From Dryococelus australis (lineage: Eukaryota > Arthropoda > Insecta > Phasmatodea > Phasmatidae): a stretch of 64,000 nt of DNA. Shown in pieces: positions 32,276-45,300 of this stretch; position 1 is the stretch's first letter, and every line of letters starts with the position of its first letter. The notes below the pieces were generated by a model, which saw nothing but the letters and a program-made list of their open reading frames with translations, did not search any database and was not told where the DNA came from. A program made the translations under genes and the position numbers. Location: the NCBI GenBank assembly GCA_029891345.1, contig CM056995.1, positions 212,363,047 to 212,427,046 of the forward strand, given 5' to 3'.

Positions 32276-33660
32276 TTACTATGGACTCTCCGTACAGATG
32301 GTTCTTTCATGTCGCCAATGATTTCGACTATTGGCATCTTGGAAGAAGTTATGTGACCTTGAACCTGACCTTGAAACAGAAAAATATCAAAATTATTTTT
32401 AGAAAATGTTTTAATCGTAGAACAAATCATAATACCTGAGGTGACTGAAGACAGAGATCTGCCTCCATCCTCAACTTCGTCGTGGAAAAAGCTGACGTTG
32501 CTAGAGTGTATAGCTGAGGCGCGACTGCTCTAGCTTTGAGTCTCGGTAGAGCTTCCGACTTTTTTTTATACTAACCGAAACTGTTTAATATACGTATAGC
32601 TAACCAAATATTTAGTTGCACCAACCAAAGAGGCATATTTGTTTGGGGAAACCAAATACGAAAAAAAAAAAAAAAAATTGAATTTAACAAAAAAATATTT
32701 TATTGCCCTTAAACAAAGAGTTAATTCGGTTGCGGCAAACAAACTTTGCTTGATTCAATAAAACCTATCTTAGTGCAGGGGGTCTATTTGGACAAGTGAA
32801 ATGTGCATATGTTTACAATCAGTGATTGCTCATTGCCATGCATAGAAATATCTCCCTTGAGACGCATATACATAAAAAAAAATACAATTGACTGTTATTT
32901 ATTTCCATACAACCTCTATCTAGTATATTTAAATGCTAATTAGGGGACTTTTATTTGTTAACACGTCCTAGGCACAGACTAGGGTAACCTGGATAAAAGT
33001 ATTATATTCTTGCCCCAGTAGGGAGTCGAACTCAGTCGTCTAGTTGCGACGACAATGTGCGGACTAAGGCAATCAAGACACCACTTTATTCGTTTTGAAG
33101 ATCTCCTTGGGATTTCCGTACATCCCAGTCAAGGAAAAGTTTCTTGGTCTCGGGATCTGTATTAAATGTAAAAAAAAAAAAAAAAAAAAGAGAAGTACTA
33201 CAGTAGCGGTTGGCTCTTGCAATGTGGTTCGCTGTTTGAGAAACACTTTGCGCCCCAGAGGGTGAGTTTCCCCAAGAGGAACGCGTGTACACAAGCGAAC
33301 TTTTTGGGCAGCCGTTGACATTGTTTTTGTGGGGTTGCGTGATTCGTGTGCTTGTTTTCGCCTAGACCTTTTCTCGTGAATGGTAAACCATACAGGACGC
33401 CGCACGATGTAAGGCCAGTCGTGCCTGTTCCTACCACACTCCATCTCGCGGAAGGAGACAAAAGACGGAAAAAGTGGCCCCGGCGGGGGGGGGGGGGGGG
33501 AAATACATCTGTAAGTAAGCTAAAAATGTTTTTATCTATTTATCTGTCTTTATGTTAAAACATGTCAAATTCTGTGTTGCTGTGGCGTATCTTCAGTTCA
33601 CATGCTTTCGAAAAGAAAACTTACGAGATCACCTTAAACATTATCATTATCGGTATGTAT

Positions 33661-33663
<3 letters not shown>
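32276..33663. other. Non-coding sequence with homopolymer runs
   Basis: Poly(A) runs lie at about 32659-32676 and 33171-33189, and a G run of about 16 is at 33485-33500. The frames overlapping 33073-33461 show no recognisable domain. The A run at 33171 could be a retroposon tail but no body was identified. Confidence 0.4.

Positions 33664-33701
<38 letters not shown>
33664..33701. repeat. (TA)n microsatellite
   Basis: Pure TA dinucleotide run. Confidence 0.95.
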
Positions 33702-33702
<1 letters not shown>

Positions 33703-35329
33703 GTCTCCCTGTGACTCCTTTCTATAGCTTACGTCAAAACGTTAAACATGTTTCACATATAGATTATTAATTTCTATTTATACAAAAATATGAAATTGCT
33801 AAAACATTAGCATATTATTTGAGCCGTGACTCACATATTATACAATTAGACGCGATAGATATATTGGATAAAAATATTTAATAAATAAAATCATTTTAAC
33901 TGTGTTACAACAAATTTAAAAAATTGATGATAATTTGAATACCGCATGCAATTCTTTCCCTTTAATAAATGTTTGAGAAATCTGCAGCTCCTGACCAATC
34001 CCTGGCTGCTTTCCACCTTGTTGCCTGGGGTATACGACCAATCCCTGTTTGCTTCCTCTGTGGTTGGCAGAGTTGGCTGACCAATCAGAGACATGTTAGT
34101 CTCTGCAGAGAGATGTTATTTGTTCCAGCTAGTTTTGGTGTTTTTTTAAGTGGTGCCCAGATATTGCTTGATTTAAAACTAAGACAAGTGTCTCCAAGCC
34201 CAGCTTTGACTGTCCACTCAACATACCGCTTGACTACGCGGCAACGGAAAAATACTGTGCTCTACGAGTATAAAACATTGGGAGGTGGTTGGTAGCCTCA
34301 GATACCGACTTTCCTCCTGGACTTCTCCACAAGTTAAGTAATGCTATAATATGGAACTTTGACCCTTCAGGTCAGAAAACTGGTAAGATGGTGGCTATGT
34401 CCGTCCATAAAGACAGGGCGTTTTTTTTAAATTAAGGGTAGAATTTCTTGGTAAGTGGTTGAATAGAATTTTTGTAAAAGCTTTTATGCTTAAAGGTAAC
34501 AGCCATTTTGTGACCAAACGTGACTTATTAACACTCAAAAGATTATTAAGAAAAATATTATTGTTTTTAATAAATCCAGCCATTTTGTGATCCAACCAAT
34601 AATTTATCAAGTGTTTCAGAATGCTATTTTAACGCTGGAATACAGCAATGGTTTTAAAATGATGCAGTCATTTTCAAGTAAACGAATAGAGAATAAAGTA
34701 GATATAATAATTTTCAAATAAGAGAACTATAAAATAATGGTAATAATGGAATATCTCTTTTAAAAAAATCGACTGTGAGAGGAAATGTTAATATTGTGAA
34801 AATTAACAGTTCGAAATAATTGGAAATTTTTTATCTTTGGATTGAAACCCCTTTTTCTTCTAGTCATGAAAACTATTTAGGAATTATATAAACTTTCATG
34901 TGAAAGTTGGCTTCCTTAGTAAATGCATTTAGCCTGATAGTTTAATAACATATAAAATATATCATATATAATCGCTACTGTTTATATTTTGGGTGATTTC
35001 TTATCTCATTAATTCTGGTATTGTTATAAAATATAAAATATCCACTTTTCTTCAGTATTGTAATTTATAAAAGTTAAAATAATTTATCCTACGTAAATTT
35101 GTATTCTACTAGTATTTGTATTTCATTACTCCGAATTATTGTATTTTCTCATGGGCATCATTCTTAAAACCAAATATTGGAAGCCCTGATCAATCATGTT
35201 GTATTTTATAATGAATAAAGTATGGCATGTTTTGAGAGAATTCATTTCTGTTTTTGCCAGAAATCCTTACACTACGTGGCTCTGTCTTATACAATTGTTT
35301 TGAGGTATATTTTTCCCTTGTATTGCTGG
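33702..35329. other. AT-rich non-coding sequence
   Basis: No coding or repeat signal. A direct repeat of the words CCAATCCCTG near 33997 and 34039 and GCCATTTTGTGA near 34501 and 34580 is all that stands out. Confidence 0.4.
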
Positions 35330-36190
35330 ACTGTGAATAAGCCCCCTGCCACGCCCTTTAAGAAGGGCGTCGCAAAACTATCTTCTTTGTAATTGCTGGC
35401 TGGATGTTTTAATACATCATCGGCCTCTCGGAAGTCTCGTTTCTTGTATACCGGGATGTTGGCTATTGTGCCACAGACCTATCTGTCAGAATCTATACTG
35501 TGTGATTGCAACCGAGTATTCTCCTTTTGCTGACCGAAGAATTTCTTGTTTATAGTTCATTATATGTTCTTTAATCATTACGTTGTTCTGTGTATACCTT
35601 GCCACATGAGCAGGGAATTCTGTATACGCCCACTAGATCTTCTGCTGGGATCTTGTATTTTACTGAAATAAGAGAGTTTTCAATTTTGTTAATAAGTTTC
35701 AATAGTGTATAGTTTTCCTTGAGACTTCGAGTCAGCTGGTCAGATACTCAATCTAAGCAAGGAAAAACAGGATTAACGGGAAGCGTTTCGGGTACATTTT
35801 TAGCCTTGACTTTCATTTCCATTATGGAGTTACCATTTGCTTAGAAGACAGTTTTGATGTGTTTAGTCTCTTCCTCAAGGGTGGCCCACCTCACAAATAG
35901 TACTGGCTGTGTTTACTAGAGTAGATATAACTGTTATCTTCTGTGATGGCGGGTGGCCGCCTGTAGATGTCTGTCTGTGTGCGTTGGCTTGCGATAATTT
36001 TTAGGCCGTAGTCTGTTCTCCTCTTTCCTTGTTACTAACAGTACATACAGAAAACACTGTTTTATATATATTTCCACTTCCATTGTAAACTGGAAGTTTG
36101 GGTGTATACTGTTCAAGTGTTCTAGAAAATCTTGCAGTTTCTCCCTTCCATGAATCTAGATGGCGATATCCTTGGCTACAGTATGACTTA
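35330..36190 (-). pseudogene. Penelope-like retroelement relic (reverse transcriptase end plus GIY-YIG)
   Basis: On the minus strand, IHGREKLQDFLEHLNSIHP and FQFTMEVEIYIKQC (near 36160-36060) are followed by NYRKPTHTDRHLQAATRHH (near 36000-35945), the typical C-terminal reverse-transcriptase and linker region of Penelope-like elements. Further down, IPAEDLVGVYRIPCSCGKVY (about 35645-35590) is a GIY-YIG nuclease start. IKEHIMNYKQEILRSAK-type text and VLKHPASNYKEDSF (near 35350-35400) match its end. The YxDD-type catalytic box upstream is not preserved, and stops and frame changes are common. No terminal repeat was delimited. Confidence 0.75.
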
Positions 36191-37570
36191 CGACTAACAT
36201 ATTAACATCTTCCCACTTATTACTACTAGCCCATACACACAACAAGCACATTAGACTTGCTACAGATTTTATGATGTTGAAACCAGCAGTTTACGTTGTT
36301 ACACAGAGTATCGGGGAAATAAATGTTTATGAAGTTGGTTACGATTTTCGTGAAAAATGAATTATTTTCGATACAGCGCAGAAGTTTATAGAAAACAAAA
36401 TGGGTTTCGTTTCAGTTTTTACTGTTAAAATCACTTAAAAAGATTGAAAGACTTGTGTTCCTGCGTCGCTCAGAAAAAAAAAACAATACAGAATACAGCC
36501 TGTAAAATGCAATCAGTATTCTCACCTTCTTCTCTCATAAACAAGATTCTCACTTGAAAAATAAGTATATCATTTGGAGGCTTCCGAATGGCTAAACCCG
36601 AACACACAGTAATAGTAACAAGCAAAGGTGAACCAAGTTAAATTCATCTTGTTGTTAATACATTGTTTAGGAAAACGCTTAAGGCTATGCGCGACCGCAA
36701 TAAGTATTGATTTTCATAATGATTAAGGTATGCGGAAAAGTCTGCCAGTGCACGAATACCCGAAATATTTACCAAGAACATAATTGGAACTATTCAATAT
36801 AGTTTGTTGGGGTTAGATTTACTTACGAGATATTTGAATGCTGATAACTATCATATATAGAAACTGTTGCTATAGGATACACGTTTTGGAAAAAAATTGG
36901 GGATATGAATCACAAAATCAGTAAATATAACAAAATAATAGTATTAAATTGGCAAATTAATATCATCCATGAATATATAATGCTGAAATTTACATACCTC
37001 GAAAAGGAGGGGGGAAGGGATTAAAACAAAATTTTCTAATAGTAGCTTCTAAAAAAAATCAAATTATGTTAGAATTCAGAAAATATATTTTTTTAATTTT
37101 TGTTATTATAAAATACTCTATAATGAAGATTTATCAGATTTAAAACGAAAATCTGGTAATTCCATTAATTAGTCATTCCATTTAACCACGAAAATTATAG
37201 TTTTATAACTGAAATGGATTTGAACAAAACAGTTCATTTAAAATTCTCTTTATTTGCCTACGTAAAATTTCAAGCAAGTATTAATATGAAGAGGTTTCCT
37301 TTTCTGTAAAACGTGCTTTCTAAAGTATCCGGAATGGAAAAAACACAAAAGTTAATTAAAAATAGACTCGCGATGTTAAATTTTTAAGCCCACATAAATG
37401 AGTAATTCTATGAAAATTAGTTTTAATATATGATTGCTTCATTTTTACGCAATTTAATTTTACTTTTCTGACAATTCTGGTAGTGCGCGTCCAATTTTTT
37501 AGTGAACCCTGCTTTTTGTATAGTCGGGTGCAATGTTCCACTGGGAATCACTGTGTATATTACCGTGTGT
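36191..37570. other. AT-rich non-coding sequence
   Basis: No gene or repeat recognised; an open frame at 37356-37541 (minus) shows nothing specific. Confidence 0.45.
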
Positions 37571-37997
37571 GGTTTATTCGCGGTTTCTTCGCACTTTTAA
37601 AAGCAAACCTTTGAAAAAATATCCCAGTTATTACTTGTTTAGTTATTTACTAAATATGTAATGTGTCACAAGCGTTCTATACAGCTGTCGTCTTAAAAGT
37701 GCCTTATTATCAGTTAAATTTAACTATTACTTATATTTTATTAATAAATTATAATATCTATATTATAATTAATATTAATAAAAACAGGGAGAAAATGGGT
37801 GTGTTGGTAATACTTAGTAAGAAATAGCTCTCGTGCAAAATATTAAACTGAGTGTGCACTATTACGGTGCGTTGCCCCTTTGGTGTAATTTTCTAGACTC
37901 AGCTAAGCTTTGTTTACAAGAGGCGGAGAAATATCACAGAAGTAGAATACCAGCAGGGCTTCAGAAAAGTAGGAAGTAACCGTGGATTGAATAAAGT
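37571..37997. mobile_element. Inverted-repeat element, family 2, copy 2
   Basis: The left end is GGTTTATTCGCGGTTTCTTC then GCACTTTTAAAAGCAAACC. The right end inverted is CTTTATTCAATCCACGGTTA. The interior TGTGTTGGTAATACTTAGTA and TTTGGTGTAATTTTCTAGAC equals the copy at 20658. Its inner right part, inverted (GAAGCCCTGCTGGTATTCTA), lines up with the start of family 1 (GAAAGCCCTGCTTAAGATCT), so the two families share ancestry. Confidence 0.75.
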
Positions 37998-38011
37998 GTT
38001 TGTGAAACGCT

Positions 38012-38422
38012 GAAGGCCGTTCACGATAAAGTGAGCACTTTTGAAATCAATCTTAGAAAAAAATCACTGCCAATGCCTGCATATATTTTGACGCGCGCCC
38101 AGTAAAGTTGGCAATGATGAATGGAAATTAGTTCCATATATTAATGTCGAATATAACGTGTTAGGTAACCATTTGTGATAACTTTAATTATTGCTTCCAC
38201 TTTATGTTAATTTTAATGCATTGCAGTATAAAAATGACCAGATTAGTAACATATTTACTTCTATAATAATTCCACAGTTTCACTTGACTGACGCATGAAT
38301 AAAGTGGTGAGGCTCATGGCAATGTTAATTTTACATAAAGCGGAATAATACAAGATCATGCATACAAGTAGATGTTAAGCAGGGATTTCAAACCTGCTCA
38401 TTTGACCGCGAACAGCCTATAG
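38012..38422. mobile_element. Inverted-repeat element, family 1
   Basis: The left end is AGGCCGTTCACGATAAAGTG and the right end GACCGCGAACAGCCTATA. It lies 15 bp from the end of the family 2 copy at 37571-37997. The interior has AAATCACTGCCAATGCCTGC and GTGGTGAGGCTCATGGC. Confidence 0.85.
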
Positions 38423-39533
38423 GTATAGCCCCGAGTATTTCGCGGATTGAGTTGGCAGCAACCTAGGCTGGACAGCCCTCTATACACTAGAGACATTATT
38501 GTTTGCTTATTGGTTGCTGTGATCGAGCGATGCCTCTGCACAGACACTCACTCGCACTACTGATTCCTGCTCCTTACTGGCTCACGATTGAACGGGGTGT
38601 GTCTAAACAACTGTCGTCCAATCAGAACAGTGGAAGAAAAGAACAAGTGTTTGGAGTCTACCTCACCACAGAATTAATAAGCGAATTACTTGTGGCTCTA
38701 CATATAGGTGAAGTGTGTCGGGGCCTGAGCAGACCGCACGGCGTTTCACAGGAGCAAGAAATAAATCCGCGGAAGTTAGCCCCGGCGTGATTGCGGGGCG
38801 TATTCAAAGCTCGTACGGTTCGCACGGAGACCGGCGCAGGATTATCGCGGCACGAGCCACGCATTCAGATCACGACGTCAACGTGCGTGGCCTTCGGGAG
38901 CGGACAACCCCAGTCCCTCCCCTCTTTCACACCCCTCCCCCCATCCATGCTACCTGCTTCACTAACCCCTGTCACAAGGGAGTTACTTATACTCCTGCAC
39001 CGCGCGGGTTTAGCGCATAGAGAGCCAGCCTCCCACTATTTTACAAATAACTTTGAGAATGCGATAATACACAGAAAAACAAAATATTTCCTATGGGTGC
39101 AACAATGTTTTATAATTTAGCTACTTGATACTTACTGACTAGAAATGTCTTACTTTACAGTTGTAGGCGAATTTTTATTTTGTTTTATATTTCTATTCTT
39201 ACTATTTTTATATAGAAAGGCTTAATATTACCAGGAACAAAATAATATGCTCTATTTCACGAAATACAGATTTGATATTATACATTCAGAAATGCAAAAT
39301 TTTAGTTGACCAAAATATTGTTAAAAATTTTGGTGGTGAAAATTTTGGCCGTGTTGAATTATTTTATGCACAAATATAATTTTTCTCAGGCTAGACAATT
39401 TAAAGCCTATCCTGCGCTTTTGGTTATTTACTATTCGCATATTATTTCTATGGCGATACTGTTCGCAGTCCAGCAGTAGTATGTTGACGTGGAAGGCTCT
39501 CACTTTCATTGATACCTTCTCTTCACACTCGTT
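38423..39533. other. Non-coding, GC-richer at 38480-39010
   Basis: Several overlapping frames exist at 38503-39120 because stops are rare in this GC-richer part. None has a recognisable domain. Confidence 0.4.
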
Positions 39534-39650
39534 GGGGCCGCGGTGGTGTAGTGGTCAGACTACTTGCCTCCCACCCAGGCCGAAAGTTCGCCGAAGCCGC
39601 GATACTCAGACCGTGTCCGAATTGGCAGATTTTGTTGACAAAATTATCAC
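39534..39650 (+). mobile_element. SINE family A head, truncated
   Basis: GGCCGCGGTGGTGTAGTGGT, CAGACTACTTGCCTCCCACC is the same tRNA-like head as at 26657. After about 39600 the body diverges (TCCGAATTGGCAG), so this is a truncated or chimeric copy. Confidence 0.7.
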
Positions 39651-40388
39651 GTGACCCGATTTTGTATACATATATTGTGACGTATTTGCTGCTAATTTGG
39701 TATTTCGTATTTTGTATCTAGCGGATGTTAGCAAAAATACAAAATGACAAAATCAGTGCCATGTTTATTTTTACTTTAAAATAGGTTCTCGACATTTTAC
39801 AACAAGCAGATAACAAACAGTTATAATTACATGCAGAAATAATACACAACTCATAAGACGTAAATCTTCAATAATCTTAGATAGTCTGTAATTGCTATGT
39901 ATCCGCAATTATGACGCGAAAACGAAGAATCTCTGCAAAATGGGCGAAGAAGAGCCTTAAGATTAGTCGCTTGAAATGAGTTTCATGTTGTTCTTATTTG
40001 TCCCCATACTTACGATCGGTATTATTGTTTAAGAGATTTAAAGAGTTTAAATAAGTCTAATATTAGCGATTTATCTTTTTATAATCCTCACAGAAGCAGC
40101 AATATTACTAATATGCCATTCCCTCTCCTTCGCGACCTATGGAACTAAAGATAAGCTCCGTTGCTTCTTACAGTATCGCGTTATGTAAACATCATGTATA
40201 CTATAGACAGGACTAAGGTTGTTCTACTCAGCTTGCGAACAAAACGAGATCCCTTATGGGTAAGTGGGGCATGATAGTGTAAAACAACGTTTTGTTAAAT
40301 ATGACCGAATATTAAACAATACGTGATAATATTTCGAAAAAATTCCACTCTAGTTCAAGAAATAATATTTGCATGAATTATAACAAAT
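39651..40388. other. Non-coding sequence
   Basis: No gene or repeat recognised. Confidence 0.45.
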
Positions 40389-40900
40389 CTAATGACCCGC
40401 CCCAGCCTCGCTCGGGTGTAATTAACAAATATGGCGTTGTTTAGGCAAACATCAAGTACATACACTAAATCCTTAAGGTAACGAACACGGGAATAACACA
40501 ATGTTGTTTACAAAGTCATCGTCAGTGAATTCCTGGAAGACAAAATGGTTACTGTGGGTCATTTTTAAAAGATAAGCATATGCTGTCGCAGAATTTTTGT
40601 AGACCTTTTTGAGATCTACAATTCTTTAGTACGTTAATATGGCGTATCTCTTATGGTTTGGTCATCGTAAGCCATGTAAGCGCCCGAAAAGCGGCTTTAC
40701 CCGACTTGATTAGAATATATTAGCATTGTTCTACTATCCTTATATTAAATATTAATTTGTTATATACCTTAAACTTCCCCAAAAATTCGCCAAATTATGG
40801 TGAAAACCGCATCAAAATTCATCTAGTAGTTTAGAAGCCTTAGCCGAATACACAGATACACGTGGCCGGGCGACTTTGTTTTATTCTATGTAAGGATACA
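40389..40900 (+). mobile_element. Possible RTE/SINE-type retroposon fragment
   Basis: It starts AATGACCCGCCCCAGCCTCG and CTCGGGTG. It ends with GTGAAAACCGCATCAAAATT, CATCTAGTAGTTTAGAAGCC, ACACGTGGCCGGGCGACTTTG and TTTTATTCTATGTAAGGATA. This combination of a CCCGCC/CGGGTG start and a GTTTAGAAG...TTTTAT..TATGTA tail is common at 3-prime ends of insect RTE-like elements and their SINEs. No protein is left. Confidence 0.5.
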
Positions 40901-40986
40901 AACCGGAAGATTTTATACAATTACATTTATTTTATGGAAACTGCAAATAACAGATTTGTTTACACAGATATCAGAAAAAAATCAGG

Positions 40987-41412
40987 TATAGGTTGTTCAC
41001 GGTAAACTGAGCACTTTAAAGAGTCCTACTTAAGATCTACTTATATGCACGTTGTGTATTATTCCGCTTTATAAAAAATCAACACTGGCATGGGCCTTAT
41101 CAGTTTATTCAGGCGTCAGTCAACTGAAACTACGAATTTAGTTGAAAAGTAAGTATTTTAAAAACCTACTAATTCTTTCACTTCGAACCAATAAGAAATA
41201 CAAAAAGTGAAGAAATCATTTAACTTATTGCGAATATTTACTTAACACTTTTAACGCGACGTTAAGCCTTGGTACTACTTTCCCTCCATCGTTACAAACT
41301 TTACTGCGCACTTGGCACACAGTGCGCCCGTTAAAATATATGCAGATAGGAGCAGTAAAATATTTCTAAGGTTGATTTCTAAAGTGCTCAATTTATCGTG
41401 AACGGCCTTTAC
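40987..41412. mobile_element. Inverted-repeat element, family 1
   Basis: The left end is TAGGTTGTTCACGGTAAACT, followed by GAGCACTTTAAAGAGTCC. The right end is GTGCTCAATTTATCGTGAAC. The interior GTGCGCCCGTTAAAATATAT and GTTACAAACTTTACT is as in copy 1. Confidence 0.87.
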
Positions 41413-44400
41413 ACGTGCAACATCAGTGATACATGACGGAGAAAATGTTTATTTTCCAAAATGTTTACACTGAGCTTCCCAACCTGAGTGGAATAAACCT
41501 TATCAGAGCATAAGAGCTGTTTTATTTTCCAAGGGGTTTGTAGTTGAGAATGTGGACGAAGTTGCATATCGGACTGCCCTTGCTGGTTCTTGAAGCGGCT
41601 GCTCTTCCCCACACTGAGCGACCTCGGCAGCCACCTCCGCCTTGGGCAAGGCAAGGCCCGCGGGAGAGAGCAATTGCGCGCGAGTTTTGTCTGGAAGACG
41701 CGGGGAATAATCACTAGCGGCCACCACTCGACAGTCCGTGATGTTTCCATCCTCCGCTCATACAATGGGCGGCAAGGCAACCTCGTGCATTATTCACGAG
41801 ACTGCCACCACCTCCGTTATGTTGATCATCGCCGCTCAAGACGGCGGATCATACTCTTTTGTGGCTTCTCCCCCTACCCCCCCTCCCCTTCACAACGATA
41901 CCAACCTTCTCCAACTTTCCCTCGCGCTGTCAAATTGCTTGCGAGAATTAATTTCCATAATCATTACTCCGCCACGCAAACCCATCACACCAGACTTTAT
42001 TCTCTTCATTACTTCTTTCTCTGCGTGGTGGTCAGTGTCCATGACCTTTCCTACAGAAGGATGAGTTTTTTTACTGGGGTAAACGTCCAGAAAATAAAAT
42101 TCATGAAATCAGATTTTAGTACTAATAACGATATGCTTAATATTTTCATCTGCCCAAAATGTCAGTATTCATTTTGCTAATTCTTAAACCTGTACATCAT
42201 AATTTTTTTCAATGATAATTCCGACCTGTTCACTGACTTTATATTATAGACATTGCGAAGTAAGTGGGCCAATGATATGAACAGTACACGGCCATGTTTC
42301 CTGACCGAAACTGGGTTTGGCCTCGTCTACAACTCCTCGTAATACCCAGGAGTACAGTTTCAGACCACATTTTTCAAGAATGTATGGGGTAATATGTTCT
42401 TGTCGCCACAGCTTCGCCGGGAAAACATAGTTCGAAAAATATCCAACTCAATCTCATCAAATTTCTGGTTGCCGACTTCTGGCTGGAATTCTCTTATCAA
42501 CCCCCATTAACACAATACCATGGCGAGTTGCCATTTGCAACTGCCACATCACATTTATAGTACAAGCCTCTTGTGTTCATAAAAAGCAATTTTTCCATAT
42601 AATGTCGCTTAGCAGGACCAGGAGCTCAGAGTTAGCAGTGAGAGATCACAAGAGCCACAGCATCCTACACATCATGCTTAACTATCCGGAAAGTCGACTC
42701 AGTAGTGAGTAACTTTTTCTCCAATAAACCGTGGTTCCCTTCAAACTTCCAACTTCATATACGGTCTCCACATTTTCAAACCTGGCTCAATGCCACATGT
42801 TGCTCTTGATTTTTCACATTTGTCCATTACCTCTCGGTCATATTCTTGATAACTACACATATGTAGGGAGTAACAAATTGACTGCACCCAAACAAAATGA
42901 CATTGCAACGTGTTCGTTGCACACGGCCGAAGATTTGAACTTTCCATTGAGCTACCCTGCTTTCTTGAGGTTATGAAGCTCCCTCAATACAGGACTCTCA
43001 ATGTCACGCTATTTGTCAGCGACACTAGCGCCGATTTGTTCTAGTTTGGCCTTCGCTATGATCACTGCGCTCGCGTGACCTCCATGTGATGTCTCTTTCC
43101 CCTTCCATAATCCATGCCTTCCCCTAACCCCTTTCCCCTTCCTTGATCCATGCCTTCCCCTACCCCCTTTCCCCTCTCAATTTCATGTACCCCTCCGTTG
43201 GCTTCGACATTGATATTTTTTTCCCCACTGAAGGCACGTCTCGATCTACCTCAGGTGTAGGCAGTCTTGGCCTCAACGAAGTGCTGCGATGACATGCTAC
43301 TCCGATAGGCCTGTGGACTAGCATTTTGTAGCTACCAGTGTTTTCGCCTGAGCTTCACCAAAATGTAATATAGATTCCGTAGATTCTTTTTAAGGTTTTT
43401 AAATTTGTTAGAAGTTGCACATTGTGATTTAATGAGAAGTTGATCGTTTGAAGTAGTGAGTTGGGGGCCGTAGCGTGTGTTTTTGGCCCCTTTGAAATTG
43501 ATTTAATGACAGTGTAGCCTTTTTAGCTGGTCGTCTATTTATATTGTGCTTGATATTTTTCTAGTATACTTCATGAACTTGATTTGTATTTTAATTACGT
43601 TTGTCCGACCACCATTATTTAGACATTTCGGGTGTTAAAACACTTATTCTAGTCAAGTTCATCGCCCCATTTGACTATCAACACCTTAGTTGTCAATTGC
43701 GGCTTCCACTCATTACTTGTTTAGTAACCTCGTTTACCTTTTGCGTTATGTGTATTCATTTAGTGGTTAGGGCTTTAATGGTCTACTGGTTTAGTTTAAT
43801 TATTTTCAGGTGCCCCTAACCAGTCTGTAAGGGAATATCCCTTTGTAATGTAAAGTTATAACGTATTTCCGTTCGGAGCTTTGACGAGCTGCAGGCTGCC
43901 GCCTTTCGGTTCGTCCCTTTAATTTTGTTGTGTTGTCAGAGAATGATGTTAATTTAAATATTGGTGCAGTGCCTTCTTTGTAGATCGTTAAGGCGTTTAA
44001 TATTTTTAATATTGTGACCTGCCAGAAGTATTATCCCCTTGTGAGACGCTCGTATATTTAGGCGTTTATTGTTCGATTATTAAAATTGTACCGCAACAAT
44101 TTGTTGCGGGTGAAATTTTCTTTATTATTATCAGTGTATTTTGAGTACTTAAAATTTGTAGCCTTCTTTATCAACTTGTGTTACTTTGCATAATTTTAGA
44201 CTTAATAGTGTTCTTGTTTCGGTGACGCCTGTTTGACGTGACGCTTTGAGACAGCAGCCTGAATTTTCGTCACTGCGAGTGGTTATTGAAACGTGAATGA
44301 CTGCGTTCACTCCAAAATTGTTCTTGTCACGAGTTGATAATCACACTGACTACTGACTTTTTCAATTGTCAATCTTGATAGTGTCTTTTTCTGATTGTAG

Positions 44401-44559
44401 AACTGTCGACAAGGTAGGTTGATATAGTGTGCTGAACACACCATATAAGAAAATTTAACTTATTAATTCTTATATTTTGGTGTTAATTCACTTTACATTC
44501 TAGGGCTATTTTGTATCTAGTGTACGATTTGTGCCCTTTTGTGGTGCAACATTTCAACG
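41413..44559. other. Non-coding; GC-richer at 41500-41850
   Basis: 41590-42180 stays open for 196 codons but begins at TTG, overlaps another frame and looks like low-stop GC-rich DNA rather than a gene. At 43095-43185 the phrase CCATGCCTTCCCCTA occurs twice with similar flanks, a short tandem duplication. No other feature is supported up to the transposase relic. Confidence 0.4.
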
Positions 44560-45300
44560 TATTTATGAGCGTCTAATGGAAACTGAGTGTTCTTGACCGG
44601 TGCGTCATAAACATGCCAGTGACTGGAAGATTCTCAAGAAGAACATGCTGTACCACTATTACATTCAGCGGGTTCAGGTGCCCACCAAAGCCAGCCATCC
44701 GCAATGAATGGAACTCTACTTTTTATTGCAGAAGCAGCGTGATAACGATGCACACTTATTAGAGCATAGGCTCTAGAAAGATGAGGCAACCTTCATTACA
44801 GATGACGAATTTACTTTGCAAATGCCTATAGGTGGGCATATCACAACCCTTATGAAATAATGCAGGACTAAAAACGTCAGTTCATGCTAAATGTTTGGGG
44901 TCCTGGAACTGTGGGTAATGTGTTAATGGGCCTATGTTGCCTGGATGGTTATACGGGCACTCCTAAAGAAAATGTTTGGAAAATGAGTACTGGTACTGTT
45001 AGAAGACATTCCAGTACACCACAGACGAGCAGCATGGTTTATGCATGGTGGTGCACTGGTCAAATTTCAGCCACATGACACGCATATATCTCGATGCTAC
45101 GAATCCCGAGCAGTAGATCGGATGCAGGGAGCCAATTGCATGGCCGCACGAACGAATGATCTAAATGTTATTAATTTCTACTTATGGGGTTATGTAAAAG
45201 TGATGGTTTACGAACTCTTGTTGCCAGTGTTGATATCTTCCTGCACTGTATTATGGATTCATTATATTCTTTTCGTGCCAACCACCATGTATTTGTTGGC
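44560..45300 (+). pseudogene. Tc1/mariner-superfamily DDE transposase relic
   Basis: DWKILKKNMLYHYYIQRVQ near 44613-44680 matches the second helix-turn-helix and linker of this transposase group. FITDDEFTLQ (about 44790-44820) is the region of the first Asp. FMLNVWGPGTVGNVLMG starts at 44883. After frame changes, FMHGGALVKFQPHDTH sits where the second catalytic Asp belongs but has Gly. NDLNVINFYLWGYVKVMVYE (about 45160-45215) is the C-terminal block with the last acidic residue changed to Asn. It is dead. No terminal repeats were found, so the element limits are unknown. Confidence 0.72.

Noticed and set aside
33073..33461. Overlapping minus-strand frames with a phenylalanine run
   Set aside because: The run is the poly(A) tract at 33171-33189; the rest has no domain.
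41590..42180. 196-codon open frame, the longest in the window
   Set aside because: It begins at TTG, overlaps a second frame, lies in GC-rich DNA where stops are rare, and shows no domain or codon-like pattern.
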